From assembly GCA_036381515.1 (NCBI GenBank), contig DASVCR010000054.1:13523-77522 (forward strand): a DNA stretch of 64,000 nucleotides, read 5' to 3'. A program made the position numbers and the translations under genes. How positions within the stretch are numbered: the stretch's first letter is position 1; every line of letters begins with the position of its first letter. Under the pieces are notes generated by a model. The model was not told the DNA's origin, made no database searches, and was given only the letters and a program-made list of their open reading frames with translations. Positions 6,793 through 15,758 of the stretch are shown piece after piece. Origin of the DNA: ZC4RG20 sp036381515. GTDB lineage: Bacteria; Pseudomonadota; Gammaproteobacteria; Steroidobacterales; Rariloculaceae.

Positions 6793-8178
6793 ATGAGCGC
6801 TTCGACGGTCCTGATCGTGCTGCTCGGCCTGAGCGCGCTCGCGTACGCGGCCGGGCGTCAGCGGGCCATCGCCGGCGAGGGCACGGCCCCGACCCGCACG
6901 TACCACTCACTGCCCGGCTACTACGGCGGCTACGTCGCGCTGTGGTGTCTATTGCCGACGCTCGCGCTCTTCGCGATCTGGCTCGCGGTCGAGCCGATCG
7001 TGCTGAAGGCCGCGGTCGTCGATGCGCTGCCCCCGCCACTGCAGTCGCTTCCCGACGCGGAGCTCGGCTTGCTCTACAACGACGTGCGCAACCTCGTCGA
7101 CGGCAACGTCGTCTTCGGCCAGCCGCAGCCCGCGGTCGTCGAGGCCGCCGAGCGCTATGCTCGGCTCAGGAGCGTCAGCCGCTATCTGCTCGCGGCCACC
7201 GTCGTCGTCGCGGGCGTCGCGTCGCTCGTGTTCGCGTACCGGCGCGTGCGGCCCGAGATGCGCGCGCGGAACCAGGTCGAGAAGACGATCGAGTACCTGC
7301 TCGTCGCCGCGTCGCTCGTCGCGATCCTGACGACGATCGGCATTTTTCTTTCCGTGCTGTTCGAGGCGCTCAGGTTCTTCCGCCAGGTCTCGCCGATCGA
7401 TTTCCTGTTCGGGCTCGACTGGAGCCCGCAGACCGCGATACGCGAGGACCAGGTCGGGGCGTCCGGCGCGTTCGGCGCGATTCCGCTCTTCACCGGCACG
7501 TTGCTGATCTCCGGGATCGCGATGCTCGTCGCGGCGCCGGTCGGCCTGATGTCGGCGATTTATCTCTCCGAGTACGCGAATCCGCGCCTGCGCAGCTACG
7601 CGAAGCCGCTGCTCGAGCTGCTCGCCGGAATCCCGACGGTCGTCTACGGCTATTTCGCCGCGCTCTGGGTCGGGCCGATGCTGCGGCGCTTCGGGGAGGC
7701 GGTCGGGCTCGATGTCGCGTCCGAAAGCGCGCTCGGCGCGGGGCTCGTGATGGGCGTCATGATCATCCCGTTCGTGTCGTCGCTGTCGGACGACGTCATC
7801 AACGCCGTGCCGCAGTCGCTCCGCGACGGCTCGTACGGGCTCGGCGCGACGCGCTCGGAGACGATCCGCCACGTCGTGCTGCCCGCGGCGCTGCCCGGCA
7901 TCGTCGGCGCGCTCCTGCTCGCCGTGTCGCGCGCGATCGGCGAGACGATGATCGTCGTGATGGCGGCGGGGCTCGCCGCGAACCTGACCGCGAACCCGTT
8001 CGACGCGGTGACGACGGTGACGGTGCAGATCGTGACGCTGCTCGTCGGCGACCAGGAGTTCGACAGCGCGAAGACGCTCGCCGCGTTTGCGCTCGGGCTC
8101 GTGCTGTTTCTCGTGACGCTGCTGCTCAACGTCGTCGCGCTCAAGGTCGTGCGGCGCTACAGGGAACAATATGAGTGA
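6793..8178 (+). CDS. pstC: phosphate ABC transporter permease PstC, N-terminally extended
   Basis: Permease of 461 aa, against about 320 in E. coli. The C-terminal about 290 residues form the BPD_transp_1 core, with the EAA-type cytoplasmic loop around SLRDGSYGLGATRSETIRHVVLPAALPGI. The N-terminal about 150 residues add two membrane segments and a periplasmic stretch, corresponding to the DUF3708 domain known on PstC of many alpha- and some gammaproteobacteria. It forms the channel with PstA. Its last 8 nt overlap the pstA start, implying translational coupling. Confidence 0.92.
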   Translation: MSASTVLIVLLGLSALAYAAGRQRAIAGEGTAPTRTYHSLPGYYGGYVALWCLLPTLALFAIWLAVEPIVLKAAVVDALPPPLQSLPDAELGLLYNDVRNLVDGNVVFGQPQPAVVEAAERYARLRSVSRYLLAATVVVAGVASLVFAYRRVRPEMRARNQVEKTIEYLLVAASLVAILTTIGIFLSVLFEALRFFRQVSPIDFLFGLDWSPQTAIREDQVGASGAFGAIPLFTGTLLISGIAMLVAAPVGLMSAIYLSEYANPRLRSYAKPLLELLAGIPTVVYGYFAALWVGPMLRRFGEAVGLDVASESALGAGLVMGVMIIPFVSSLSDDVINAVPQSLRDGSYGLGATRSETIRHVVLPAALPGIVGALLLAVSRAIGETMIVVMAAGLAANLTANPFDAVTTVTVQIVTLLVGDQEFDSAKTLAAFALGLVLFLVTLLLNVVALKVVRRYREQYE

Positions 8179-9475
8179 CGTCGACGCGAGCGGCCCGATG
8201 CAGCCGACGCGCGCCCGCGTCGCCGAGGGACTCGCGCGCCGCTACCGGCGCGAGCGGCGTTTCAGGCTGCTCGGGCTCGCCGCGCTCCTGTTCGGGCTCG
8301 GCTTCCTCGCGGTGTTCTTCGTCACGCTGATCGTGAACGGCCACACCGCGTTCGTGCAGACGCGGATCCTGCTCGACATCGAGCTCGACGCCGCGAGCAT
8401 CGATCCCGACGGCCGCCGCGACCCTGTCGCGCTCGAGACGGCCAACTACCAGGCGCTGATCCGCGACGCGCTCCGTCTGCGCTTCCCGGACGTCACCGAG
8501 CGGCGTGACCTGCGCGAGCTCTACGCGCTCGTGAGCCCGGCGGCCGACCTCGAGATCCGCCGGCTCGTGCTCGAGGATCCGGCCGTGATCGGCGAGACGC
8601 TTAGCCTCTGGCTCCTCGCGGACGACGACGTCGACATGCTCGTCAAGGGCCACATCGACCGGAACGCGCCGGAGGCGGGGCGGCGGCTCTCGGACCAGCA
8701 GATTCGCTGGGTCGACGCGCTCGAGGCCGACGGGCGCGTGGACTTGAAGCTCAACCGCTACTTCTTCACGTCGGGCGACTCGCGCGACCCCGAGCTCGCC
8801 GGCATCCGCAGCGCGACCGTCGGCTCGTTCTTCATGCTGCTCGTGACGCTCGCGCTGTCGTTCCCGCTCGGCGTCGCGACGGCCGTCTATCTCGAGGAGT
8901 TCGCGCCGCGAAACCGCTGGACGGACCTGATCGAGGTCAACATCAACAACCTCGCCGCCGTGCCGTCGATCGTGTTCGGGCTGCTCGGCTTGGCGCTCTT
9001 CATCAACGTGTTCGGGCTTCCGCGCTCGGCGCCGCTCGTCGGCGGCCTCGTGCTGACGCTGATGACGCTGCCCGTGATCATCATCGCGTCTCGCGCGGCG
9101 CTCACGGCCGTGCCGCCGTCGATCCGCGAGGCGGCGCTCGGCGTCGGCGCGTCGAAGATGCAGGTCGTGCTGCACCACGTGCTGCCGCTCGCGCTGCCGG
9201 GCATGCTGACCGGCACGATCATCGGCATGGCGCGCGCGCTGGGCGAATCAGCGCCGCTCCTGATGATCGGCATGGTCGCGTTCATCGTCGACGTGCCGGA
9301 GTCGCCGCTCGACCCGTCGTCGGCGCTGCCGGTGCAGATCTTCCTGTGGGCGGACAGCCCGGAGCGCGCGTTCGTCGAGCGCACGTCCGCGGCGATCCTC
9401 GTGCTGCTCGCGTTCCTCGTGCTGATGAACGGCGTCGCGATCCTGCTCCGGAAGCGCTTCGAGCGGAGATGGTGA
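8171..9475 (+). CDS. pstA: phosphate ABC transporter permease PstA, with large periplasmic insertion
   Basis: Permease of 434 aa, against 296 in E. coli. One membrane segment near residues 35-55 is followed by about 150 mostly hydrophilic residues predicted to face the periplasm (a DUF3333-like domain). The permease core starts near residue 215, with the conserved cytoplasmic loop SIREAALGVGASKMQVVLHHVLPLALPGM. The match of an enlarged PstC with an enlarged PstA supports co-evolution of a distinct Pst subtype. It overlaps pstC by 8 nt and is followed after 64 bp by pstB. Confidence 0.92.
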   Translation: MSDVDASGPMQPTRARVAEGLARRYRRERRFRLLGLAALLFGLGFLAVFFVTLIVNGHTAFVQTRILLDIELDAASIDPDGRRDPVALETANYQALIRDALRLRFPDVTERRDLRELYALVSPAADLEIRRLVLEDPAVIGETLSLWLLADDDVDMLVKGHIDRNAPEAGRRLSDQQIRWVDALEADGRVDLKLNRYFFTSGDSRDPELAGIRSATVGSFFMLLVTLALSFPLGVATAVYLEEFAPRNRWTDLIEVNINNLAAVPSIVFGLLGLALFINVFGLPRSAPLVGGLVLTLMTLPVIIIASRAALTAVPPSIREAALGVGASKMQVVLHHVLPLALPGMLTGTIIGMARALGESAPLLMIGMVAFIVDVPESPLDPSSALPVQIFLWADSPERAFVERTSAAILVLLAFLVLMNGVAILLRKRFERRW

Positions 9476-9539
9476 GCGAAGGCGGTAAGCTTATGCTCGG
9501 CGCGAGCGAGGCCTCACGCCGATCCTGGAGGGGAGTTCG

Positions 9540-10409
9540 ATGCTATCGATGATTCGACCGGCCACCGCGGTGGCGCAGCAGGAGGCCGCGCCCGCCGCAC
9601 CGGAGCCTGCTCCGGCCCCGGCCTACCGCACGGTCGGCGACTACCGCGCGGCGAACCCGATCATCACGGCCCGCGACGTGAACGTGTTCTACGGCGAGAA
9701 GCAGGCGATTCAGAGCGTGAGCCTCGACATCGGCCTGAACGAGGTCATCGCGCTGATCGGCCCGTCCGGCTGCGGCAAGTCGACGTTCCTGCGCTGCCTG
9801 AACCGCATGAACGACACGATCGAGTCGGCGCGGGTGACCGGCGAGATCAAGCTCTACGACGAGGACATCTACGCGAAGCAGATGGACGTCGTGATGCTGC
9901 GCGCGCGCGTCGGAATGGTGTTCCAGAAGCCGAACCCGTTCCCGAAGTCCGTCTACGACAACGTCGCGTACGGGCCGCGGATCCATGGGCTCGCGCGCGA
10001 CCGCGCCGAGCTCGACGAGATCGTGCAGAAGAGCCTCGAGCGCGCGGGCCTCTGGTCCGAGGTCAAGGACAGGCTCGAGGAGCCGGGCACGGGCCTTTCC
10101 GGCGGGCAGCAGCAGCGGCTCTGCATCGCTCGGACGATCGCGGTCAGCCCCGAGGTGATCCTGATGGACGAGCCGTGCTCGGCGCTCGACCCGATCGCGA
10201 CGGCCCGCATCGAGGACCTGATCGACGAGCTGAAGCAGAACTACGCGATCGTGATCGTCACGCACTCGATGCAGCAGGCCGCGCGCGTCTCACAGCGCAC
10301 CGCCTATTTCCATCTCGGCCGCCTGATCGAGGTCGGCGCGACCGACGAGATCTTCACGAACCCTCGCCACAAGCTGACCGAGGACTACATCACGGGGCGG
10401 TTCGGCTGA
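9540..10409 (+). CDS. pstB: phosphate ABC transporter ATP-binding protein PstB
   Basis: ATPase of 289 aa, slightly long because of an Ala/Pro-rich N-terminal extension of about 40 residues. Walker A is GPSGCGKST (74-82). The PstB-specific segments FLRCLNRMND and FQKPNPFPKSVYDNVAYG follow, then the LSGGQQQR signature, Walker B VILMDEPCSALDP and the H-loop IVTHSMQQA. A strong GGAGGGGAG ribosome-binding site precedes the ATG at 9540. A second ATG at 9549 is possible. No phoU follows, since phoU lies with phoBR. The gene converges with the BASS transporter gene 13 bp downstream. Confidence 0.96.
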   Translation: MLSMIRPATAVAQQEAAPAAPEPAPAPAYRTVGDYRAANPIITARDVNVFYGEKQAIQSVSLDIGLNEVIALIGPSGCGKSTFLRCLNRMNDTIESARVTGEIKLYDEDIYAKQMDVVMLRARVGMVFQKPNPFPKSVYDNVAYGPRIHGLARDRAELDEIVQKSLERAGLWSEVKDRLEEPGTGLSGGQQQRLCIARTIAVSPEVILMDEPCSALDPIATARIEDLIDELKQNYAIVIVTHSMQQAARVSQRTAYFHLGRLIEVGATDEIFTNPRHKLTEDYITGRFG

Positions 10410-10422
10410 CGGCCGACCGACG

Positions 10423-11571
10423 TCACGCCCCGGACGGCGTGCCCTTCTTCGAGTCGAACACCGGCGACGCGACCGGCTGCGACACGGTTTCGTCCGCTTC
10501 GCCCGTCGGCCGGTCCCGCCACCACGTCGCGAGCGTCGCCCCTGTGATGTTCATCAGCGAGCCGAATACGGTCGGCGCGAGCCCGACCGTCGCCATCTTC
10601 CCCATCGTCTGCGCAAGGCCCGTGGCGAGACCGGCATTCTGCAGACCGACCTCGAACGCGATCGTCCGGCACGACTTCTCGTCGAGCTTCAATGCCCGGC
10701 AACACCAGTAGCCGAGAGAATAGCCGGCGAGATTGTGCATCAGCGCGACGACGATCAGGAGCAGGCCGATCTCGAGCAGGTTATCGCGGCCGCCGGCCGT
10801 CATGATCATCAGGATCAGCACGATGCCGAGCATCGACACTCTGGGCATCAGCCGATCGAGCCAGTCGGTCCTGCCGTGCAGGAAACGATTGAAGATCAGC
10901 CCGGCGGCGATCGGCAGAATCGTGATCTGAATGATGTCCCACATCATCCCCCACGCATCGATCGGGATGTACTGGCCGGCGAGCCACTGCATGTAAAAGG
11001 GCGTAATGAACGGCGCGAGCAGCGTCGCGACGGTCGTCAGCGTGACGGAAAGCGCGAGGTTGGCCTTCGCGATGTAGGACATCACATTCGATGCGAGCCC
11101 GCTCGGAGCGGCGCCGACCAGAATGACTCCGGCGGCAACCTCGGGCTCGAAGCCGAATACCAATGCCAGCGCGGCGCCGACGAACGGCATGATCGTGAAC
11201 TGACAGCCGAGCCCGATGAATACCGCCTTGGGCGCCTTGGCCACGCCGACGAAATCCCTCGCGCTCATCGCGGTGCCCATGCCGAACATGATGATCTGCA
11301 GCAGCGGCACGATCAGCGTGCTCAACTCGAACTCGCCCCACCGGACGAGCGGAGCCGGCCAGCACATCGCGAACGTAACGCCGGCGAAGATCAGCAGGCT
11401 GAAGGAAATGCCGCGCAGCTTCTCATGGCCGCGCGCGCCGAAAGCCGCCAGTGCAAAGAAGACGACGAGCGCCGCGCCTGCCATCTGCGGCCGGTCGGCC
11501 ATGAAGAGGACTATCGCGGTGACGAGCAGGGCGAGCGACGTCCATAGGGCATTGCGATGCAGCGGTGTCAT
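10423..11571 (-). CDS. bile acid:sodium symporter (BASS/SBF) family transporter
   Basis: Membrane protein of 382 aa from ATG 11571 with about ten hydrophobic segments. The segment GLASNVMSYIAKANLALSVT and the following TLLAPFITP match the SBF/BASS discontinuous helix, and FEVGLQNAGLATGLA matches the second crossover helix. Family members carry organic anions (bile acids, pantoate, pyruvate, sugar acids) with sodium. Divergent neighbours encode the last two steps of a 2-keto-3-deoxypentonate pathway, so a sugar acid or keto acid substrate is plausible but inferred. An upstream in-frame start at 11700 would run through the promoter region and is rejected. Confidence 0.88.
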   Translation of the reverse strand: MTPLHRNALWTSLALLVTAIVLFMADRPQMAGAALVVFFALAAFGARGHEKLRGISFSLLIFAGVTFAMCWPAPLVRWGEFELSTLIVPLLQIIMFGMGTAMSARDFVGVAKAPKAVFIGLGCQFTIMPFVGAALALVFGFEPEVAAGVILVGAAPSGLASNVMSYIAKANLALSVTLTTVATLLAPFITPFYMQWLAGQYIPIDAWGMMWDIIQITILPIAAGLIFNRFLHGRTDWLDRLMPRVSMLGIVLILMIMTAGGRDNLLEIGLLLIVVALMHNLAGYSLGYWCCRALKLDEKSCRTIAFEVGLQNAGLATGLAQTMGKMATVGLAPTVFGSLMNITGATLATWWRDRPTGEADETVSQPVASPVFDSKKGTPSGA

Positions 11572-11632
11572 CGGCGCGCCTCGGCGTAGTATCGGGTTGT
11601 CCGCGTGGGTTGGTGTGTTGATTGTGCCGTGT

Positions 11633-11661
11633 ACAATAGGTGCTCGCCGCGGAATGCGCAA
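11633..11661 (-). promoter_or_regulatory. candidate promoter and operator of the BASS transporter gene
   Basis: On the minus strand TTGCGC (11661-11656) and TATTGT (11638-11633) are separated by exactly 17 bp, fitting a sigma70 promoter about 60 bp before the ATG at 11571. The inverted repeat ATTGT-N7-ACAAT (11621-11637) overlaps the -10 and could bind a regulator of the divergent transporter/dehydratase genes. No regulator gene is adjacent. Confidence 0.4.
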
Positions 11662-11725
11662 ACCTGCATCTATCTCCGACCCGGAGACGGACGCTAGCAA
11701 CCACGTCTCACGGTGATGTCTACGA

Positions 11726-12559
11726 ATGATTAGAGTCTTTTCGACGGACCAGGGGCTCGTGGTCGAAGCGGACGGATGCTACCGGCTGGCGCCCCCGTCC
11801 ATCGGCTTCGATGACGTATTCACGTCCTACGAGCCTTCCCGTCTGGTCCTCGCCGCGATCGCGTCCGCACCGCAAGTCCCGGCACCCGACGAGTCGGGCC
11901 TCCGGGCTCCGATCGAGAGCCAGGAGGTGTGGGCCGCAGGCGTGACCTATCTCCGCAGCCGCACGGCGCGGATGGAGGAAGCGAAGAGCGCCGGCGGCGG
12001 GGATTTCTACGACCGCGTGTACGAGGCCGAGAGGCCCGAGATCTTCTTCAAGGCGACTCCGCATCGGGTCGTCGGTCCGGGCGGGCAGGTTCGTATCCGG
12101 AGCGATTCGAGATGGAACGTGCCGGAGCCGGAGCTCACGCTGGCGGTCAACGCGGCGGGGCGGATCTTCGGGTTCTCGATCGGCAACGACATGAGCTCGC
12201 GCGACATCGAGGGCGAGAACCCGCTCTACCTTCCGCAGGCGAAGACGTATGCCGGAAGCGCCGCGCTCGGGCCGTGCCTCGTGCTCACCGATCGGTTGCC
12301 GTCCGGCGAGACACAGATCGCGATGGAGATCGTCCGCCGCGGCGAGGTCGTCTTCTCCGGCAGCACCGACATCGGTCAGATGAAACGGCCGCTGCCGATG
12401 CTTGCCGAGTATCTCTATCGAGAGAACGTGTTCCCGCACGGCGCCTGGCTCATGACGGGCACCGGCATCGTGCCGCCCGACGAGTTCACGCTCGCGCACG
12501 GCGACGAGATCCGAATCACGATCGAGCCGGTCGGCACGTTGAGGAACACGGTTGCCTGA
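11726..12559 (+). CDS. fumarylacetoacetate hydrolase-family 2-keto-3-deoxypentonate dehydratase (probable)
   Basis: FAH-superfamily enzyme of 277 aa. The metal-site motif is E134-P-E136 in VPEPELTLAV. The conserved segment GNDMSSRDIEGENP (153-166) and K173 in LPQAKTY follow, and DIGQMKRPLPMLAEYL and TGTGIVPPDEFTL close the core. These match the 2-dehydro-3-deoxy-D-arabinonate (or L-) dehydratase branch, which converts 2-keto-3-deoxypentonate to 2,5-dioxopentanoate. The dioxovalerate dehydrogenase encoded 41 bp downstream is the next enzyme of that route, which strongly supports the assignment. Another FAH activity such as hydratase or isomerase cannot be excluded. Confidence 0.75.
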   Translation: MIRVFSTDQGLVVEADGCYRLAPPSIGFDDVFTSYEPSRLVLAAIASAPQVPAPDESGLRAPIESQEVWAAGVTYLRSRTARMEEAKSAGGGDFYDRVYEAERPEIFFKATPHRVVGPGGQVRIRSDSRWNVPEPELTLAVNAAGRIFGFSIGNDMSSRDIEGENPLYLPQAKTYAGSAALGPCLVLTDRLPSGETQIAMEIVRRGEVVFSGSTDIGQMKRPLPMLAEYLYRENVFPHGAWLMTGTGIVPPDEFTLAHGDEIRITIEPVGTLRNTVA

Positions 12560-12600
12560 AGAGCACCCGGTAAGCCGTTCGCAACGCAACAGGACACCGC

Positions 12601-14190
12601 ATGACTCTGCATGGCAAAAGCCTGATCGCCGGACAGCTCGGCGAGGCGGGCAGCGCAACCTTCCGTGCGCACGACCCCGCAACCGGCACGCCGTTGGAGC
12701 CGGTCTTTCATGAAGCGCACGCCGCCGAAGCGGCCCGCGCAGTCGATGCCGCAGCCGATGCGTTCTCCGACTACGGTCGGCTTCCGCCCGAGGCGCGCGC
12801 TCGGTTCCTCGACACGATCGCCTCCGAGATCGAAGCGCTCGGCGACGCGCTGATCGAGCGCACCACGCGCGAGACGGGCCTGCCGGACGCGCGCATCGTC
12901 GGCGAACGCGGACGCACGTGCGCGCAGCTCCGGCTCTTCGCCGCGACGGTTCGCGAGGGCTCTTGGGTAGACGCGCGAATCGACACCGCCTTGCCGGAGC
13001 GAACCCCGGCGCCGCGGCCGGATATTCGCCGCATGCTGAAACCGATCGGCCCGGTCGTCGTCTTCGGCGCCAGCAACTTTCCGCTCGCGTTCTCGACGGC
13101 CGGCGGCGACACGGCATCGGCATTCGCGGCGGGCTGTCCGGTCGTCGTCAAGGCACATCGGGCACACCCGGGCGCGGGCGAGCTCGTCGCCGGGGCGATC
13201 GCGCGTGCGGCGGCGAGCTGCGGCCTCCCGCCGGGTGTGTTCTCGTTCGTGCACGGCGGAGCCGAGATCGGCGCGGCGCTCGTCCGGCATCCGCGCACGG
13301 CGGCCGTCGGCTTCACCGGTTCTCATGCCGCAGGCCGCGCGCTGTTCGACATCGCGAGCTCGAGGCCGGAACCTATCCCGGTCTTCGCCGAGATGAGCAG
13401 CGTCAATCCGGTATTGGTGCTGCCCGGCGCGCTGAGGGAGCGAGGCGCTGCAATTGCGCAAGGGCTCTTCGGCTCGTTCACCCTCGGCGTCGGTCAGTTC
13501 TGCACGAAGCCCGGCCTCGTGTTCGTCTTGCGTGGCGCCGACGCCGACGCGTTCGTCGAGGAGCTGGCGCGCATCGTCCGCGAGGCAGCCGGCGGCACGA
13601 TGCTGACCGCCGGCATCCTCGAGTCGTTCGAGCGCGCTCGCGGAGCGGCGATCGGCGTCGAAGGGGTAAGGGTGATCGCCGCCTCGAAGGCTCCGGCCGA
13701 AAGCGGCTCGGCCGCGCCGAGCATCGCGTGGACCGAGGCGGCGAACTTCCTCGCGAGACCGTCGCTCGCGAACGAGGTCTTCGGTCCCTTCGCGCTCGTC
13801 ATCGGTTGCAGCGACACGGAGGAGATGCTCCGCTGCTTGACGTCGCTCGGCGGTCAGCTGACCGCGACGCTGCACGCAAACGACGCGGATCTCGCGACCG
13901 CGCGTGCGCTGATCGACGCCGCCGAACGCCGTGCCGGGCGCGTCATCCTCAACGGCTTCCCGACCGGCGTGGAGGTGTGCGCTGCGATGCACCACGGGGG
14001 GCCGTATCCCGCGACCACCGACGTGCGCTTCACGTCGGTCGGCACGGCGGCCATTCTACGGTTCGCCCGGCCGGTCTGCTACCAGAACTTCCCGGACGAT
14101 CTGCTGCCCGCCGAGCTCAAGGACGCGAACCCGTACCGCATTCTGAGAACGGTCAACGGCGAGCTCACGCGCGACGCCGTAACACGTTGA
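12601..14190 (+). CDS. 2,5-dioxovalerate (alpha-ketoglutarate semialdehyde) dehydrogenase
   Basis: Aldehyde dehydrogenase of 529 aa, the length of the NADP-dependent KGSADH type III group. The catalytic triad is visible: N159 in FGASNFP, E264 in VFAEMSSVNP and nucleophile C301 in VGQFCTKPG. The nucleotide-binding region is VVKAHRAHPG. It oxidises 2,5-dioxopentanoate to 2-oxoglutarate, the last step of the Weimberg-type pentose or related sugar-acid pathways. It forms an operon with the upstream dehydratase. The upper pathway (sugar dehydrogenase, lactonase, sugar-acid dehydratase) is not in this window. It converges with the DUF6152 gene. Confidence 0.85.
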   Translation: MTLHGKSLIAGQLGEAGSATFRAHDPATGTPLEPVFHEAHAAEAARAVDAAADAFSDYGRLPPEARARFLDTIASEIEALGDALIERTTRETGLPDARIVGERGRTCAQLRLFAATVREGSWVDARIDTALPERTPAPRPDIRRMLKPIGPVVVFGASNFPLAFSTAGGDTASAFAAGCPVVVKAHRAHPGAGELVAGAIARAAASCGLPPGVFSFVHGGAEIGAALVRHPRTAAVGFTGSHAAGRALFDIASSRPEPIPVFAEMSSVNPVLVLPGALRERGAAIAQGLFGSFTLGVGQFCTKPGLVFVLRGADADAFVEELARIVREAAGGTMLTAGILESFERARGAAIGVEGVRVIAASKAPAESGSAAPSIAWTEAANFLARPSLANEVFGPFALVIGCSDTEEMLRCLTSLGGQLTATLHANDADLATARALIDAAERRAGRVILNGFPTGVEVCAAMHHGGPYPATTDVRFTSVGTAAILRFARPVCYQNFPDDLLPAELKDANPYRILRTVNGELTRDAVTR

Positions 14191-14224
14191 CGTCGCCTTC
14201 CGGAACCGTTGCGACCGATAAGGC

Positions 14225-14614
14225 TCACTCGATCCCGGAGGTGTTGCCGAACTTGTTGCCCTTCTCGCTGACCGCGCCGACCAGCAGCCCCGCCGGCCGA
14301 CCATCGTGGAGCGGATACGTCTTCACCGTGACCACGTCGCCGGGTTGCCAGTACGTCGGCGGGATGCCGAGGCGCCGGAGCCGCGGCGGCGCGTCGAGCT
14401 CGAAACCCCACTCGGTGACCGTGCCGTCGTCGTTCTCGACGTTGACGTAGAGCCAAGAGTGCGGGTTCAGGTAATCGAACCGCGTCACCGTGCCGCGCAA
14501 CGTCAGCACCACCTGGTTGTTGAACATTGCCGCCGAATGATGCGATTGCGCCGGCGGCGCCACCGCGGCGGCCCCGAGTGCAAGCACCGTCCAGAGCAGT
14601 GTGTGCTTGACCAT
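14225..14614 (-). CDS. DUF6152 family exported protein
   Basis: Small exported protein of 129 aa. A signal peptide covers about residues 1-24 and ends PAQS before HHSAAMF, the invariant mature start of DUF6152 proteins. The domain continues with LRGTVTRFDYLNPHSWLYVNV and a Gly-rich C-terminus. A periplasmic, possibly metal-binding beta-barrel role is suggested by the HHS and NPHS motifs, but no function is established. It lies 13 bp downstream of the next gene (14628-15758) on the same strand, and proteins of the two types commonly co-occur, so they probably act together. Confidence 0.85.
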   Translation of the reverse strand: MVKHTLLWTVLALGAAAVAPPAQSHHSAAMFNNQVVLTLRGTVTRFDYLNPHSWLYVNVENDDGTVTEWGFELDAPPRLRRLGIPPTYWQPGDVVTVKTYPLHDGRPAGLLVGAVSEKGNKFGNTSGIE

Positions 14615-14627
14615 TGCAGAGCGCCTC

Positions 14628-15758
14628 CTATCGATGCACGTAGTCCTCGTTGAACCAGAAATCGGGATTCGTGATGTCCGGCTTCTCGCCGGGCGCGTAC
14701 TGGCTCACGACGCCGTCCTCGGTGATGTACCACTGCGAGCCTTCGACGCAATCCCACTGGTGCGGCCAGATTCGTTCCTTCGCCTCGGGCGTGCGGTCGT
14801 CCTCTTTGTAGAATGCGACGACCGTGTGCCACGGCTCGACGAACGTCGGATCGTACATGGTCACCTCGATCTCGATCCGCTCGTTCGGGATATACGCCGA
14901 CCCGAGGGTGTTCGGCGTGATCTCGACGCCGGCGGCGACCGGGTCGACTTTACGCCAGCGCTCGATCACCTCCATCTCGCTCGTCTGCCGCGGCATGTTG
15001 CGTTGCAGGATCCCTTCCTTGATGCCCTTCGTCCACACGACCAGGATGTCGCCGTCCCAGAAGCCGATCGAGTAGCCGAGCCACTCGTTCGAGAGCCATT
15101 CGGGTGACGGGTGCGGACGGCCGTCGGTGAAGATCCGCCTGAACTCATTCATCATCTCGCTGCCGACCAGCACCTTGTCCGGCGTCAGGAAGTGCTCGCG
15201 GAAGCCGTATTCGGTGAACCAGCGCGGGAAGTTCGGCGGCAGGCAGAACGAGATCGGGTCGATCGCGTGATTCTCATCCCACATGCGCCGGTCGCGCAGG
15301 AACACTTCGCGTGCTTCGGGGGTAAGCCTCGCAGCCATGCCTTCGGGTGTCGAGTTCAAGCCGACGATCGCAATCTCACCCGTGCTGTTGTCGGTTCCCC
15401 AGTGGCCGCTCCAGTCGGGAAGCGTCGCGAAAGTGTGCCGCGTCGGGCCGCCGCGTCGCTTCGCATCCTCGAGCAGCGCGTTGTAGTGCTCCTCGGCGGA
15501 CGAGTATCCGCAAGGGCCGCCCGGCAGCTCGAACGAGCCCCAGACCGTCGTGAACTCGCGCCGGGCCGAGATACTCTGCTTCGTGCCGAGGTCGGGGTAC
15601 TGCTCCGCGAGCGGCACGCACTCCGCCGCGGTGGCCGCCGGATTCTCCTGGGCGGCTGCCTGATCGTAACCGAGCGCGGCTAGCGCAACTGCGGCTGCTC
15701 CGGCCGCATAGCCCGCGCGCCGCGCGGGCCTTCGTAGCCTTTTGGGAATGCTCGTCAT
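14628..15758 (-). CDS. secreted protein of unknown function, partner of DUF6152
   Basis: Exported protein of 376 aa. The N-terminus is basic, with an Ala-rich hydrophobic segment ending AAAQEN near residue 37, so the signal peptide is long; the Arg-rich stretch is not a clear Tat motif. The mature part holds two Cys (CVPLAEQYP and GGPCGYSS regions) and the segments SFCLPPNFPRWFTEYGFREH, RRIFTDGRPHPSPEW and IGFWDGDILVVWTKG. The last is a pattern (DGRPHP then W-G-S-I-G-x-W-x-GD-x-LVV) common in uncharacterised exported proteins encoded next to DUF6152. I do not know its biochemical role. It is the upstream gene of a two-gene operon with 14225-14614. Confidence 0.75.
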   Translation of the reverse strand: MTSIPKRLRRPARRAGYAAGAAAVALAALGYDQAAAQENPAATAAECVPLAEQYPDLGTKQSISARREFTTVWGSFELPGGPCGYSSAEEHYNALLEDAKRRGGPTRHTFATLPDWSGHWGTDNSTGEIAIVGLNSTPEGMAARLTPEAREVFLRDRRMWDENHAIDPISFCLPPNFPRWFTEYGFREHFLTPDKVLVGSEMMNEFRRIFTDGRPHPSPEWLSNEWLGYSIGFWDGDILVVWTKGIKEGILQRNMPRQTSEMEVIERWRKVDPVAAGVEITPNTLGSAYIPNERIEIEVTMYDPTFVEPWHTVVAFYKEDDRTPEAKERIWPHQWDCVEGSQWYITEDGVVSQYAPGEKPDITNPDFWFNEDYVHR

